Source of the DNA: Nitrosomonas sp. Nm132
GTDB lineage: Bacteria > Pseudomonadota > Gammaproteobacteria > Burkholderiales > Nitrosomonadaceae
Direction of reading: 5' to 3'
NCBI RefSeq assembly: GCF_900100485.1
Contig: NZ_FNDH01000010.1
Span: 17,680 to 81,679 of the forward strand
DNA: 64,000 nt
The number at the start of each line of letters is the position of its first letter. Within the stretch, counting starts at the first letter, position 1. The translations under genes and the position numbers were made by a program. Under the pieces are notes generated by a model, which had not been told where the DNA came from, did not search any database, and saw only the letters and a list, made by a program, of their open reading frames with translations. This document shows positions 9,572 through 20,400 of this stretch, one piece after another.

Positions 9572-9684
9572 TAAGAAAGATTTTGCTCAGTCGGGTGTAT
9601 GAATCACTACACCCCTCCTTCTCAAAACTTCCCTATTAATCAAAATCCTGCGTGATCATCACGCGAATTTATGAAATATTCGGG
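9523..9684 (-). mobile_element. 162-bp MITE, copy 1
   Basis: The ends read CCCGAATATTTCA... and ...TGAAATATTCGGG, an inverted repeat of about 19 bp with one mismatch here. The element is flanked by the 4-bp direct repeat CTAA (9519-9522 and 9685-9688). It is in reverse orientation relative to copies at 14187-14348 and 63046-63207 and has the same length. No transposase is encoded, so it must move in trans. Its left end lies within the 3' end of the ABC exporter gene. Confidence 0.85.
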
Positions 9685-9787
9685 CTAAAGTAAATACAGC
9701 CACGCCGGCCATAATAACAGCGAATAGTGTTCCTGATGTTATAGAAAACCCCACCGACTCCGCGATATCAGCTGATATCAGGATCAT
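9659..9787 (-). CDS. Possible 42-residue membrane peptide, tail within MITE copy 1
   Basis: A short frame from an ATG (complement of 9785-9787) to a TGA inside the MITE. The middle, GTLFAVIMAGVAVFTLARIF, would form a single transmembrane helix, and the N-terminal part is polar. There is only a weak GAAGA ribosome site. It is too short for recognition and may be fortuitous, or the remains of a gene cut by the element. The rest of 9688-10016 shows no other coding signal. Confidence 0.2.
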   Translation of the reverse strand: MILISADIAESVGFSITSGTLFAVIMAGVAVFTLARIFHKFA

Positions 9788-9942
9788 TCTTCAGCGTGCC
9801 ATTGCAAAAAGCCCAGAAAAGAAATGAAAACATTCCATGAGGCTATGGTATCGATGGCGTAGCGTTATAGGATTGTTAGTCGCAGGGGCTGATGAGCGAT
9901 TGGCAGCCCACTTCGCACTAATAACTGCTGATATCGACTTGG

Positions 9943-9977
9943 CGCGGGATGAGCCAATTGTCCCGCCATCATCCCGC
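9943..9977 (-). terminator. Hairpin downstream of the tyrosinase gene
   Basis: A 9-bp perfect inverted repeat, GCGGGATGA at 9943-9951 and TCATCCCGC at 9969-9977, lies 40-74 nt after the tyrosinase stop. It has no T-run, so if it ends or stabilises the transcript it does so without a classic rho-independent tail. Confidence 0.3.
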
Positions 9978-10016
9978 GTCCTGGTTAAATATCCGGCTAG
10001 CCTGCCGGTTTCAGCA

Positions 10017-11507
10017 TCATCCCCGAGTGACGTGGATGGAATAGGGTCCTGTCCCGAAAGGCGAGTAGTGCCTTATACGGACGAAATACTCACCAGGCGG
10101 GAGCTGGCGGCGAATCCGGGCATTGAAGGAAACTCCCTCATCGTCATTGCTAGCAATTTCCGGTATCTGGCTATTTGGTCCATGCAAACTCATAAAGGTA
10201 TCCGTAGTCCCGCTCGTCTGAATAGTATAGGTATCTTCAGTTGTTATATTAAATCGGTACACATCGCTTTCATTTGCTGCAGAAATAGCCGCATTGATGC
10301 TTGCGCCATCTACAACGAGATCAGGGATGGGGGTGGGGGTGGGAGTGGGACTGGTACCAGCAGCGCGCACACCGACCGCATAATTTCCTGCTGCGCTCGC
10401 ACTATAAAGGCGAATATGCAGATAGTAGGTTCCTGCCGAGAGATTCCGCGTGATTTGTGAATTAAGATTTTCGCCTGCATCATCATCTGAGGTCACTTCG
10501 ATATTCGGATCATTGGGGCCAAAGAGGGTCATGAAAGTATCGGATGGCCCAGTAGTGTACATCGTATGCGGGCCGAAGGACGAGACTTCAAACCGGAATA
10601 CGTCAATTTCTCCTGGTGTTCCGATATCAGCCGACGTTGGATTGGCTCCGACAACAATGAGCGGTATCTGTGGTTGAGGCTGAGGGGCCGCACCGTCATA
10701 GATAATACCCAGAGCATTACTGTCAAGAACATCAATCGGGCGCGAACCGATCCGCCCTGAAGGGGTGTTATTCATTGGATCGGTCAAGTTCTGTCCAAAA
10801 GGACCACCGCTTGTTGGCAGGTAGCCTTGATTCGGAAAGCGTAATTGCCACTCATGCCAGATCTTATCGACCATGCAATGATGCATGAAGAATACCGGAT
10901 CATTCGGAGAGGTCATTGGCAGCATGGAGCCGCCAACCCAGACATGACCACGATTGTGGAGATTAGGACCCACCCAGCCTTCAAGTTGATTACGGAAACT
11001 TGGATTGCTGTTCATATTCCATGGAGGGACATCGTACGGCGTGACCGCTATGACTTGATTGATTTCCGCTTGAGTGGGTAAGGTTGGCAGGCCATTTTGA
11101 CCAAATGCTCGCATAAGTGGGCCAGCTGGTAATCCGCTGGAATTGACGACTGTCCATTGACCGGCCCGGAATGGTCCGGTCCGGACGACTCCACCGGCAT
11201 CTCCATCTCCTCCAAGTAAGTCATCATTCCACATGGAGGCATTGGCTCCTCCCGAAGGCCAGTTCCAATAGGGTATTCCGAGATTCGGGTTGCCTGAGAC
11301 ACGCTGCAGTTCCAGCTCGAGATCAAAAATAAAACGGCGGTGCCAGGGCAAGAAGGCAGGAGCCCGATGAATGGCGCTCATGATGGCATTTGCATGCCTG
11401 AGAACAAATTGGTCATAAATGCCTTCGGCTTTCAAAGCTACGATGGCGGCAACGAATTCTGCCCGTTCAGCAACCGTCAGGGTATTTGCATCTTTTCTGA
11501 TAGCCAT
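10017..11507 (-). CDS. Tyrosinase-type copper oxidase with two C-terminal PPC domains
   Basis: A 496-residue type-3 copper protein that would oxidise phenols or catechols with O2. CuA ligands are H38, H47 and H56 (the last in FLPWHRRF). CuB ligands are H184 and H188 (HNRGH) plus one of H209/H210 in FFMHHCMVDKIW. After residue 280 come two PPC (pre-peptidase C-terminal) beta-sandwich repeats of about 85 residues, joined by a Thr-Pro linker. Both contain a DxFMxLxGPN and DDxxGxxxNxxI pattern. PPC domains are normally found on exported proteins, yet the N-terminus MAIRKDANTLTVAE has no signal peptide and no twin-arginine motif. A strong AGGAGG ribosome site precedes the ATG. The small gene at 11540-11755 is 32 bp upstream in the same operon. 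Confidence 0.88.
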   Translation of the reverse strand: MAIRKDANTLTVAERAEFVAAIVALKAEGIYDQFVLRHANAIMSAIHRAPAFLPWHRRFIFDLELELQRVSGNPNLGIPYWNWPSGGANASMWNDDLLGGDGDAGGVVRTGPFRAGQWTVVNSSGLPAGPLMRAFGQNGLPTLPTQAEINQVIAVTPYDVPPWNMNSNPSFRNQLEGWVGPNLHNRGHVWVGGSMLPMTSPNDPVFFMHHCMVDKIWHEWQLRFPNQGYLPTSGGPFGQNLTDPMNNTPSGRIGSRPIDVLDSNALGIIYDGAAPQPQPQIPLIVVGANPTSADIGTPGEIDVFRFEVSSFGPHTMYTTGPSDTFMTLFGPNDPNIEVTSDDDAGENLNSQITRNLSAGTYYLHIRLYSASAAGNYAVGVRAAGTSPTPTPTPIPDLVVDGASINAAISAANESDVYRFNITTEDTYTIQTSGTTDTFMSLHGPNSQIPEIASNDDEGVSFNARIRRQLPPGEYFVRIRHYSPFGTGPYSIHVTRG

Positions 11508-11539
11508 GAGAATTTCCTCCTTCTCTCAGTCTGTTTAGA

Positions 11540-11755
11540 CTATTTTTTTACGTTGGAAAACTCAACAGTGTGCTGAGCAATTGCTCTTGCCAGTTCCAAT
11601 AACGAATCATATTGGGTATAGGGTAGATATTTCGAAGACCACTTATTTTTTGCCTCATCATGCTCGTAATGAATTTCCTTTCCGTTAATCGACAGATTGA
11701 TATCGTCTTTTATTTCAATATCGCAGCCTTCAAACATTTCTTTATGATGCGCCAT
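11540..11755 (-). CDS. Small MelC1-like tyrosinase caddie candidate
   Basis: A 71-residue soluble protein immediately upstream of the tyrosinase. Its order of motifs, FEGCDIEI, then INGKEIHY, then KWSSKYLPYTQYDSLLELARAI, parallels Streptomyces MelC1: YRGRRI, FVDGxxLHV, then GSWxSxxxHYxPxxTPxxxARAAV. MelC1 is the helper that carries copper into apo-tyrosinase. Histidines at positions 3, 4, 29 and 32 could bind copper. Unlike MelC1 it has no signal peptide, which agrees with the partner oxidase also lacking one. The likeness is seen by eye and is short, so the role is inference; the gene pairing supports it. Confidence 0.5.
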   Translation of the reverse strand: MAHHKEMFEGCDIEIKDDINLSINGKEIHYEHDEAKNKWSSKYLPYTQYDSLLELARAIAQHTVEFSNVKK

Positions 11756-11881
11756 ACTGTGAACTCCCTTTTGAGTGATGAAAAATTGATCCGCCCTTTG
11801 CCTTTGTATAAAAAAGAGTTTCTACTGTGTTACTCACTACAATATTTTGACAAACCAGTAAAGGGGTAGCCATTTGCTGCC

Positions 11882-12358
11882 CTATTCATCCACCTCGCAT
11901 TGCAGTTTCGAGGTAATGATATTTTCTGTATGACGTCCACGCTCACGAATCACGGCAGATATGTCAATAAAGTATCCATCCAGCCTGTCATAATTTAAAT
12001 TGGCAAACCCAAGCGTTCTCGGAAAATCTGATGCCGTATCTGCCATCCCCGTTGTTTTTGTAGTCAGGAGCTCAAGGCTCATCGTTTCCTTAAAACGGGA
12101 TACCTGATATCTCCCCGATTTTGTAACCTTCTCAACCATGAAACATCCCTCGTAGTGAGCCTTCAGTTTAAAAGCACCCTCTTTCGAAATAGTCAGCACC
12201 CCGGAATGAAGCGTGGGTATTCCTGTGCAACCATTTGTATCTGCTGATGCAATGTGGCAAGTCATATTCTTTAAATCGAAAGGTTCCTGTGACATTGCGG
12301 TGGAGCTCATCTCGACAAGAATCGCCATACCCATGAGAATCACAGCAATTGGTTTCAT
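11882..12358 (-). CDS. Exported protein of unknown function
   Basis: A 158-residue protein starting at the ATG at 12356-12358, which has a GAGGAAAG ribosome site; the longer frame from 12403 is less likely. The N-terminus MKPIAVILMGMAILVE followed by AMSQEPFD is a Sec signal peptide with cleavage near AMS/AMSQ. The mature part has four cysteines (in MTCHIA, NGCTG, EGCFM and LQCEV), compatible with two disulfides in the periplasm. I do not recognise a family. It lies between the tyrosinase pair and the Cys-rich genes, all on the same strand. Confidence 0.65.
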   Translation of the reverse strand: MKPIAVILMGMAILVEMSSTAMSQEPFDLKNMTCHIASADTNGCTGIPTLHSGVLTISKEGAFKLKAHYEGCFMVEKVTKSGRYQVSRFKETMSLELLTTKTTGMADTASDFPRTLGFANLNYDRLDGYFIDISAVIRERGRHTENIITSKLQCEVDE

Positions 12359-12534
12359 GGCGCCTTTCCTCGAGAACGCGCTGTGAGTGCGCAATGATTG
12401 CACTCCTTGCTATCAGCAGCATGCACACTCACTGCAATTTGTACAAATCCTCCAATTAAGTGCTTAACTCAACAAAACAGGAACCACCCCGCTGCTGCAT
12501 TCCTTGCAGCAACTATTTTTACGCTTACTTGCGG

Positions 12535-13308
12535 TTATTTCACACAGATACCTGCACAATCAGCATCACCTTTAGTAGGGTCGCAATCATCTGAAGGATC
12601 ATCCACACACTTCATGCCTTCAGGACATGGAAAACCGGCAATTCCTCCACACATTTGTTTTGGTTTCTGATCATAGTAAGCAGAGCTTCCCTTGGGTGGA
12701 TAATCAATGCGTTTTCCTTCCCCCGGTTTGGTGAGCTCTGTTGGCCCCAGCTTAACGGTATCGTGCGCTTTTCGCGGCTCAATTGTTTCAACATCTATGG
12801 ACTCAACCTCCCCGTCGGTATGCCGAGCGGTATATACGCTCACAACATCCAGTGGAACAGGGCTTTTCACAACCAGAAATCCTTCCAGGAAGGCGAAATC
12901 CACACAAACACCATCAATCGGACAAAAGTAGCCTGCAATGTCAAAGCAGTTTACTCCAACCGCCCCGTCTGGCTGGAGAACAATGCCCTTGAAAGGCGTA
13001 ATATCGAAGGGACCTGGCTCGGAGCCAAGCTGTGTTGCAAGCGCCACCTTGGCTGCAATGGTAATTTTCTTATTGGTAGGGTTGTGAATATTGACGATTG
13101 TGCGGTAAGTGCCTCTCGCCAAGGTGCCATCCTGGTGCGCCAGCAACATCGAGCAAGCGACTTTTGCGGCATATTGATACTCGGTTTTGATCGTTTCTGG
13201 GTATTTCGCTGTTTCTGCCTGAGCGATTCGCTGGATGCCGATAAAGCCGAACCCGCACCATAGTCCAAGCAAAATGGAGAAAAACTTGATCGTATTGAGT
13301 TGTTTCAT
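12535..13308 (-). CDS. Exported protein with C-terminal Cys-rich module
   Basis: A 257-residue protein from the ATG at 13306-13308 (GAGGTGA ribosome site). The signal peptide is MKQLNTIKFFSILLGLWCGF, with cleavage near AQA-ET. The central part (about residues 40-190) is beta-rich and unrecognised. The last 40 residues form a module CGGIAGFPCPEG, then CVDDPSDDCDP, then ADCAGIC, nearly the same as in the lipoprotein gene at 13499-13981. Such six-to-eight-Cys modules occur on secreted proteins; the role here is unknown. The nearby copy suggests duplication and spread of the module. Confidence 0.65.
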   Translation of the reverse strand: MKQLNTIKFFSILLGLWCGFGFIGIQRIAQAETAKYPETIKTEYQYAAKVACSMLLAHQDGTLARGTYRTIVNIHNPTNKKITIAAKVALATQLGSEPGPFDITPFKGIVLQPDGAVGVNCFDIAGYFCPIDGVCVDFAFLEGFLVVKSPVPLDVVSVYTARHTDGEVESIDVETIEPRKAHDTVKLGPTELTKPGEGKRIDYPPKGSSAYYDQKPKQMCGGIAGFPCPEGMKCVDDPSDDCDPTKGDADCAGICVK

Positions 13309-13498
13309 AACAGTCACCTCACTTAATTTTGCGCCCTCAATGGAAAGCGTTTTCTTGGCTGTATCGCATCCACGCGGGGCTAAGGCAGGCCACTTCATCT
13401 TGTTCAACTTGAAAAACAGAGCAGCCCTTCGCGTTAACTACAAAATATTTTTTGTACTTCAACAAATCATAATGATGCGATTAATCACGCAAACAAAT

Positions 13499-13981
13499 TC
13501 AAACATCTCCCATCGGGTCCTGCTGGGTTGTGCATATCCCTGGGCAGTCTGCTCCTCCTTGAGTGGGGTCGCAGCTATCACTCGGATCATCAATGCAAGT
13601 CTGGTCTTCCGGACATTTGATTGCCGCAATGCCACCACACGCTTGAGGCTCTGCTGGCTTACATTCACCCGTGTGATCAATGGAAACCCCTGCTGCAGCT
13701 GCCTCACATGCATTACCATAGGTCTTGCCGTCGCAACCACAGACTGGATTGAATTCCCTTGTGCAAATCGTGGGTTTAGTCTTGCAGACACCTTGTGCAT
13801 CAGCGACTTTGCATTGACCGATTCCAAGATCGCAGTACTGCTCATCAGGACATGTCAATCCCTGGATCGTGCCACATACCATTTCTGAAGGTTCAGGGGC
13901 TTGTGGTGGCTTGCTATCTTTGCAACCTACCAGCACAGAGGAAATAGAAAAAGCAACTAACAACGCGGTAAGTGCATTCAT
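13499..13981 (-). CDS. Lipoprotein with Kazal-like domain and Cys-rich repeats
   Basis: A 160-residue protein. A lipoprotein signal peptide ends in the lipobox VLVGC (Cys 20). The middle FNPVCGCDGKTYGNACEA is a clear Kazal-type (serine-protease-inhibitor-like) motif. It is flanked by two copies of a Cys module: VCGTIQGLTCPDEQYC before, and CGGIAAIKCPEDQTC, then CDPTQGGADCPGIC after. The ATG follows an AAGGAGG ribosome site. It should sit on the outer membrane or cell surface. It is the first gene on this strand after MITE copy 2, and its upstream region is what remains between the MITE and the cassette. Confidence 0.7.
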   Translation of the reverse strand: MNALTALLVAFSISSVLVGCKDSKPPQAPEPSEMVCGTIQGLTCPDEQYCDLGIGQCKVADAQGVCKTKPTICTREFNPVCGCDGKTYGNACEAAAAGVSIDHTGECKPAEPQACGGIAAIKCPEDQTCIDDPSDSCDPTQGGADCPGICTTQQDPMGDV

Positions 13982-14186
13982 GATATTTAACCTCCTTCTT
14001 AATAAATAGATTGCTGATTTATCAAGTTATTTGCTTGATCAGCGCTTTCAACTTAAATCCACCACCCCAGAAGTTACTCTTTCTTGAAGAAAATTAAAAT
14101 AAGCAAAAACCTTAATTTGATCTCAGGATAATGCTTGAAAAAGCAAAAACAGGAAATTTTGCACATTGATGGAACCAGGCTTTGAA

Positions 14187-14348
14187 CCCGAATATTTCAT
14201 AAATTCGCGTGATGATCACGCAGGATTTTGATTAATAGGGAAGTTTTGAGAAGGAGTGGTGTAGTGATTCATACACCCGACTGAGCAAAATCTTTCTTAT
14301 TAATCAAAAGACAAGTGAGGGCACGTGCCAATTTATGAAATATTCGGG
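14187..14348 (+). mobile_element. 162-bp MITE, copy 2
   Basis: Same element as at 9523-9684 but in the opposite orientation. The ends are CCCGAATATTTCATAAATT and its reverse complement, and the direct repeat is TGAA (14183-14186 and 14349-14352). It lies between the lipoprotein gene and the end of the large NRPS. With copy 1 it brackets the tyrosinase cassette. The remaining bases of 13982-14411 show no gene. Confidence 0.88.
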
Positions 14349-14411
14349 TGAAGTATCTATCCTGCTTTCCAAAGAAATTCGATCGACTGCCAAACAATTA
14401 AATAGTCATCG

Positions 14412-17400
14412 CTAAAGATTTTCTTTTACGCAGACATTCTCTTTACCATCAGTAGAGCTGGTCAAGACAGTCGTCAATAGAGACTGAATCCCCAATAGCA
14501 AAGACCCAGCACGCACGATATCAAAATGATCCACGTCGATTTCAATCGAGCGTATCTCGGCCGGTTTGATTTGCTGTTCGAGTGTAAGCCGGTCACCTAC
14601 CTCTCGGGTCGCTGCCCACCAGCACGTTGTCTGGCTTCTCAAGGGACGCAGTGCGCCCACCCGCAACGACAGCGTTTTTAAATGGCGAGCGACAAGGAAG
14701 ATATGCGCCAGTTCCTCCACGCCCATATCGGCATAGCCCTGGATTGCCGTTTGCCCGCTCGTTTGGCTCTCAGCTTGCTTGATGGCTAACATCCTCTCCA
14801 GTAAATCGGCGATGGCCTGTTTCGACACCACTCCTGCAGATTGGCTGGATAACGCCGCCTTCAAGGCATCATCGGGCTCGCCCCCGGGAATCGCCACCGA
14901 AATAAAATCAAGAAAATCTTCGCGCCAGTCATCTCGCTGCAGCGGCGCCGTTCCGGGAACGTAGGGATCGATCAGGCCCAGAAACGCTACGGTTTGCCGG
15001 TTTGCTTCCAGCAAATCGGCCATCATGACAGCCAATGTTCCGCCTAATGACCAGCCCAGCAGATGATACGGTCCTTCCGGTTGAACAGAGCGAATCATGC
15101 TGCAATAGTCTTCTGCCATCTGCCTCAAGGAAATATCCTGGTGCGCAGGATCGGCCAGCATACGGCAAGGCAATCCGTAAACAGTCCGCACACCTTGCAA
15201 TTGCCGCGCGAGCGGCTGGTAATCGAATACCGTACCCAGTCCGGCATGGATGCAAAATAATGGTTTTCTTTCCCCGTTCCCGCTAGGTTGGTTTAGCGCT
15301 AATAACCCGCTCGCACTTGCTATCGTTCGTTTATCCAATCCCAGGAGGCTTGCGATGGTTGGCCGCTGTATCAGATCCCGCAACTTAAAATCCAGTTTCA
15401 CATCGGTCAGGTTGCGCATGCGCGCCATAACCTTCAAGCTCGATAAAGAATCACCGCCGAGTGCAAAGAAATTATCCGTCTCCCCGACTTGCTCGACACC
15501 CAGGACTTCCTGCCATATCTCTGCAATCAATCTGGCTTCAGGAGTCGAAGGTGCTTGATAACGCTCTCCTGGCAAGCAATCGGGTTCCGGCAACGCCTTG
15601 CGATCGAGCTTGCCGCTCGGTAAACGCGGCAGCGCAGTTAACGTCATAAAGTGAGCCGGCAGCATGTATTCGGGCAATCGCTTGGCAAGTGTTAGCTTCA
15701 ATTGCGCTATCAGGTTCTGCGCTGATTGCCCGGTGACAGGCGCAACGGGAACGATGTAGGCCACCAGCTGGGCGCCGATTGCTCCTTGGTGAACCGTAAC
15801 AGCTGCTTCTGCGATACCGGTTACCTCGCGAATACGGGCCTCGATTTCGCCCAATTCGATGCGGAAACCCCGTATCTTCACCTGATGATCAGCGCGGCCG
15901 ACATATTCGATATTGCCGTCCTCCATCCACCTTACCAGATCGCCAGTGCGGTAGAGGCGACCACCATGTTCGTCGAAGGGATCGGCAACGAAGCGTTCAG
16001 CAGTCAATCCGGCGCGTCCCAGATACCCTCGCGCCAATCCATATCCGCCGATATAAAGCTCGCCCACGATACCCATTGGCACGAGCTGCATATCGACATC
16101 CAGGACATACACGACTCGTTCACCCACAGGACGCCCAATCGGAGCATAAGCACATTCGAAGCTATTGCTGGCGTCCGTTTTCCAGATCAAGGGAGTTACC
16201 ACAGTTTCAGTGGGTCCGTAACCATTAATCAGCGTGCGTGGCCGTAACGTTTTTCGAACTAAATCATAGGAAGCTTTCGGCATGGCTTCGCCGCCAAATA
16301 CATAAAGTTCTACGGGGGGCGGATCGTTGCGCGGCACGGCCCATTCCGCCACCTGACCGAGATAAGCGGGCGGAAACGCGGCATTGGTAATTCCGTAATG
16401 ATGCAGCGCATCATAGGTCTGCTCGGCGGTCCATAATTCCTGATCGCGCACCGCGAGCCCTGCGCCTATGGTGAGCGCAGTCAGCCAGCGTTCATGCGCG
16501 CCGTCGAACGAAAACGACATAAACAGCAGCTCGCAGGAACGGGGGCTCATACCGTAAATGTGCGCCGTCGCCTGGCAGTGCATGGCGAGCGGACCATGCG
16601 TGACCGCCACGCCTTTTGGCAGCCCGGTCGACCCTGAGGTGTAAATCACATAAGCGAGATTATGCTCATGCACCGCAATTGCCGGATTCGACGTCGGCTC
16701 AGCCTCAAGCTCGAGGGTATCCATAACGAGCACAGGCACAGCACTATTGAATTCGAGCTTTGCGAGCACCTTGCTTTGCGTGATCAACAGCGATAATGCG
16801 CTGTCTTTCATCATAAACGAGAGCCGGCCAGCCGGATAATCCACGTCAAGCGGTACATACGCTGCGCCAGATTTGAGAATAGCGAGCAGCGTTACAATGA
16901 TATCCAGGGAACGTTCCATCGCGACGCCGATACAGATCTCCGGCCCAGCACCCAGCCGGATCAAGTGGTGTGCAAGCTGGTTTGCGCGCCTATTCAGTTC
17001 TGCATAGGCCATTTCCTGCTCGCCCATCAGCAGCGCGATGGCATCCGGTTGATGCGCGGCATTTCGCTCGATCAAATGATGAACGGGTTGATAGGCGCGA
17101 GACAAGGTATCGCTTAAATTTGCATCACCGCGCAGCAGAAACAGTTGAGCCAGCCTCTCCTTCCCCACTCCCCCCAACTCTCCCACTACCCGTTGCGGGT
17201 AAGTCATCATTTCCCGCATCAGGCATTCCATGTGACTGCGCAGTTCCAGTACAAACTCATCGGTAAAATCGTTGCATCCATAGGCATATTCGATTTCCAG
17301 CGTATCGCCGACCGTCACCTGCAAATCCATTGCGTAACCGGTCAATCCCTTGCCTGCAATGTCCCCGAAACGCAGACCATACAGCTCATTACTGCGCAAA

Positions 17401-20400
17401 GCAGCATTAATCGGATAGTTTTCGAAGACAACGATGCTGTCAAACAGCGGCTGCCCAGGAAAACCGGCCCAGCGCTGAATATCGGCGAGCGCAGTATGTT
17501 CATAATCGCGTAACCTGGCATTGGTCTCCTGCAACGAAACCAAATATTCACTCACCGTCAATTCGCTGCGGCGCGCAACAGGAATAGGAATCATATTGAT
17601 AAACAACCCAAGAATCTCATCTGCTTGCGGTAAGCTGGGCGGACGGCCGGCAACCGTGGCACCGAAAATGACAGTCTGTTTTCCGGTATAACGTTGCAAC
17701 AGCAGCGCCCAGGCTACCTGGACAAAAGTATTCAAGGTCACGTGCGCTTGCTGGACAAACGCCTGCAAGCGACGCGTTTCGTCAGAACTCAGATGCGTAT
17801 AAATCTGAGCAAAGTCTGACCGTTGCTCTTTTTTCACCCCCTTGCCGACTGATTCCGCTAACAGTGTCGGACCGTCAATGTGATCGAGTTCAACTTGCCA
17901 GAAATGCTGGGCTGCCTGAGCGGTTTGTTTCGCCAGCCATCGCACATAAACGCCATAATCCGGCCCTGGTTGCGCCAGGGTCTCACCGTTATAGCAGCGT
18001 AGCCAATCACTGATCAGCATGGAATCGCCCCAGCCATCGAGCAATATGTGATGCTTAGTCCATACCAGCTGATGGCGGTTCTCGCCTATCTGGATCAAGC
18101 TCAATCGAGCTAAGGGAGGATTAAGAAAATCGAATTCACGCTTCAGCTCTTGATCGGCATAAGCAATGATGCGTTCTTCGAGACGATCCTTACCCCGCCA
18201 ATCCAAATGGCTAACTGGCGCCTCGACTTGCTTGAAGACGATCTGTGAAGGACGCGCCAGACCTGCCCGCCATAAAAACCCCGTACGCAGCACCGGATGC
18301 CGGGCAACCATCGCCTGCCAGGCCTGCGTCAGCCGCGCGGCATCGAGACCCTCGACTTCGACGCTGATCTGATTCACATACAGTCCGGTGCCGGGCGCTT
18401 CTAGGGTATGAAATAACATCCCTTCCTGCGTCGGTGACAGCGGATAGATATCTTCGATCTCACTATTACCAAATGGCAGCGTAGCGATGATTCCAGCATC
18501 AAGATAGTCTTGCAGCTGGGCTTTCTTGAGTGATAACTCCTCGGTGACCGGCTCTGCCATGGCTTCTGCCGCCCTCGCGAGCGCAGCGATGGTTTGCCGT
18601 TCGAACAATTGCCGCGGTGTGATCTTCCAACCTGCACGGCGTGCTTTGGTCACAATCTGCAAACTGAGAATGGAATCTCCGCCCACTTCAAAGAAGTTAT
18701 CGTTACGCCCTACCTGATTGATGCCCAGCACTTCCGCCCAGATCGCCGCCAACGCTTCCTCCACTTCGCCATGTGGTGCTTCATATTGGTCCGCGCTGAC
18801 AAATTCCGGCTCGGGCAGCAGTTCACGGTCCACTTTGCCGTTCGCGTTCAGTGGCAAGCTCTCTAAAACGACCATCGCCGATGGCATCATGTAATCCGGC
18901 AAAGCTGTTCCTACCGACTCACGCAACACAGTGGTATCCAGCGTACTGCCTGCGTGCAGCGAGATATAGGCCACCAGCCTCGCCCCACTGGGCCCTTCCT
19001 TGGCGATTACCACCGCTTCTCTCACTTCAGGTTGTAACAACAACTGCGCTTCAATTTCACCCAGCTCTATGCGGAAACCTCGTATCTTGACCTGATGATC
19101 CAGCCGCCCTAAATATTCTATTTGCCCATCCGAGCGCCATCTTGCCAGATCGCCTGTACGGTAAAGCCGTCCACCCTTGTCATCAAAAGGATCTGCGATA
19201 AACCGTTCTGCAGTTAACTCCGGCCGGTTCAGATAGCCGCGTGCGAGCAGCTCTCCGCCAATGCAAAGCTCACCAGGAATTCCAGGCATAGCAAGCGCCA
19301 GATTAGCGTCAAGCAAATAAATACGGCGCGCTGGCAGCGGCTTTCCGATCGTCACTTGTACTGATCCCGGACCACTATCCGGATAATTCCCGCCGCAATC
19401 AGCGACCGTGGCGGTGACAATCGCTTCTGTCGGTCCATAGGTATTCAGCAGGGTAATCGCATTCATGCCGGCTTGCCGCCAAGCTTTGATGCCTTCAGGC
19501 GACATGGCTTCACCCCCTGCGTGCACTTGCCGCAACGCACCATAATCGCGCGGCCCCAACTTGGCAAAATCCTGCACGAGCAAAAACCAGTAGGCTGTTG
19601 TAAGATCGGCAACTGTTATCCGTTTATCCATCAGTTCACGGTAGAATGCTTCACTGTCCCATAGCATCGGGCCGCGTAAAACAATGGCCGCGCCTGCGCA
19701 TAACGGAGGGAAAAGCTGTTCGACGAAGCCATCGAAGTTAATGGTGGAAAATTGCAGCATCCGGTCTGTGCTGCGTAGTTTAAAGAAATCAATGGCAATA
19801 TAAGCATGCTCAACCAGCGCGTGGTGCGCAACCCCCACCCCTTTGGGTTTCCCGGTAGAACCGGAAGTGTAGATGATGTAGGCCAGATGCTCGCCGTGCA
19901 GGCTTACATCAGGATTGTTCTCCGGCCAGCCAACCCAATCCTGCGCATCCAATTCCAGAACATGGCATCCCTCAACGTGCGGAATCCGCGCCCGCAGCGG
20001 GCTTTGTGTCAGCAGCAATTCAATCGCACTGTCCGCCACCATGTGATTTAGCCGCTCCCGTGGATAGTCCGGGTCGAGCGGCACATAGGCTGCACCTGCC
20101 TTGAGCGTCGCCAGCAAGCCAATTACCATATCGATCGAGCGCTCCACCGCAATCCCGACCCGGCTCTCTGGTTTGATTCCCAGCGCGATCAGCCGGTGCG
20201 CCAAGCGGTTTGCCTGCCGGTTCAGTTCCGCGTAACTGAGCTCCGTTTCGCCAAAAATGAGTGCCGTCGCATCAGGATGCGCAATCACTTGCCGTTCAAT
20301 CAAGCGATGCACCGGTTCAGCATTCGCGTAGCGCCGCTCATTGATACCCCATGCTTTAAGCTGATGCCATTCTGCTGCATTTAATAGCGCGATATCGCCC

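Noticed and set aside
9837..10460. 207-residue plus-strand open frame
   Set aside because: Mostly antisense to the tyrosinase gene, with no motif and no ribosome site.
13459..13845. 128-residue minus-strand frame
   Set aside because: Alternative frame of the Kazal lipoprotein gene, which has the signal peptide, lipobox and ribosome site.
9519..14352. Composite transposon formed by the two inverted MITEs carrying the tyrosinase genes
   Set aside because: Each MITE has its own matching 4-bp duplication, so they inserted singly; a composite would show one duplication only at the outer ends.
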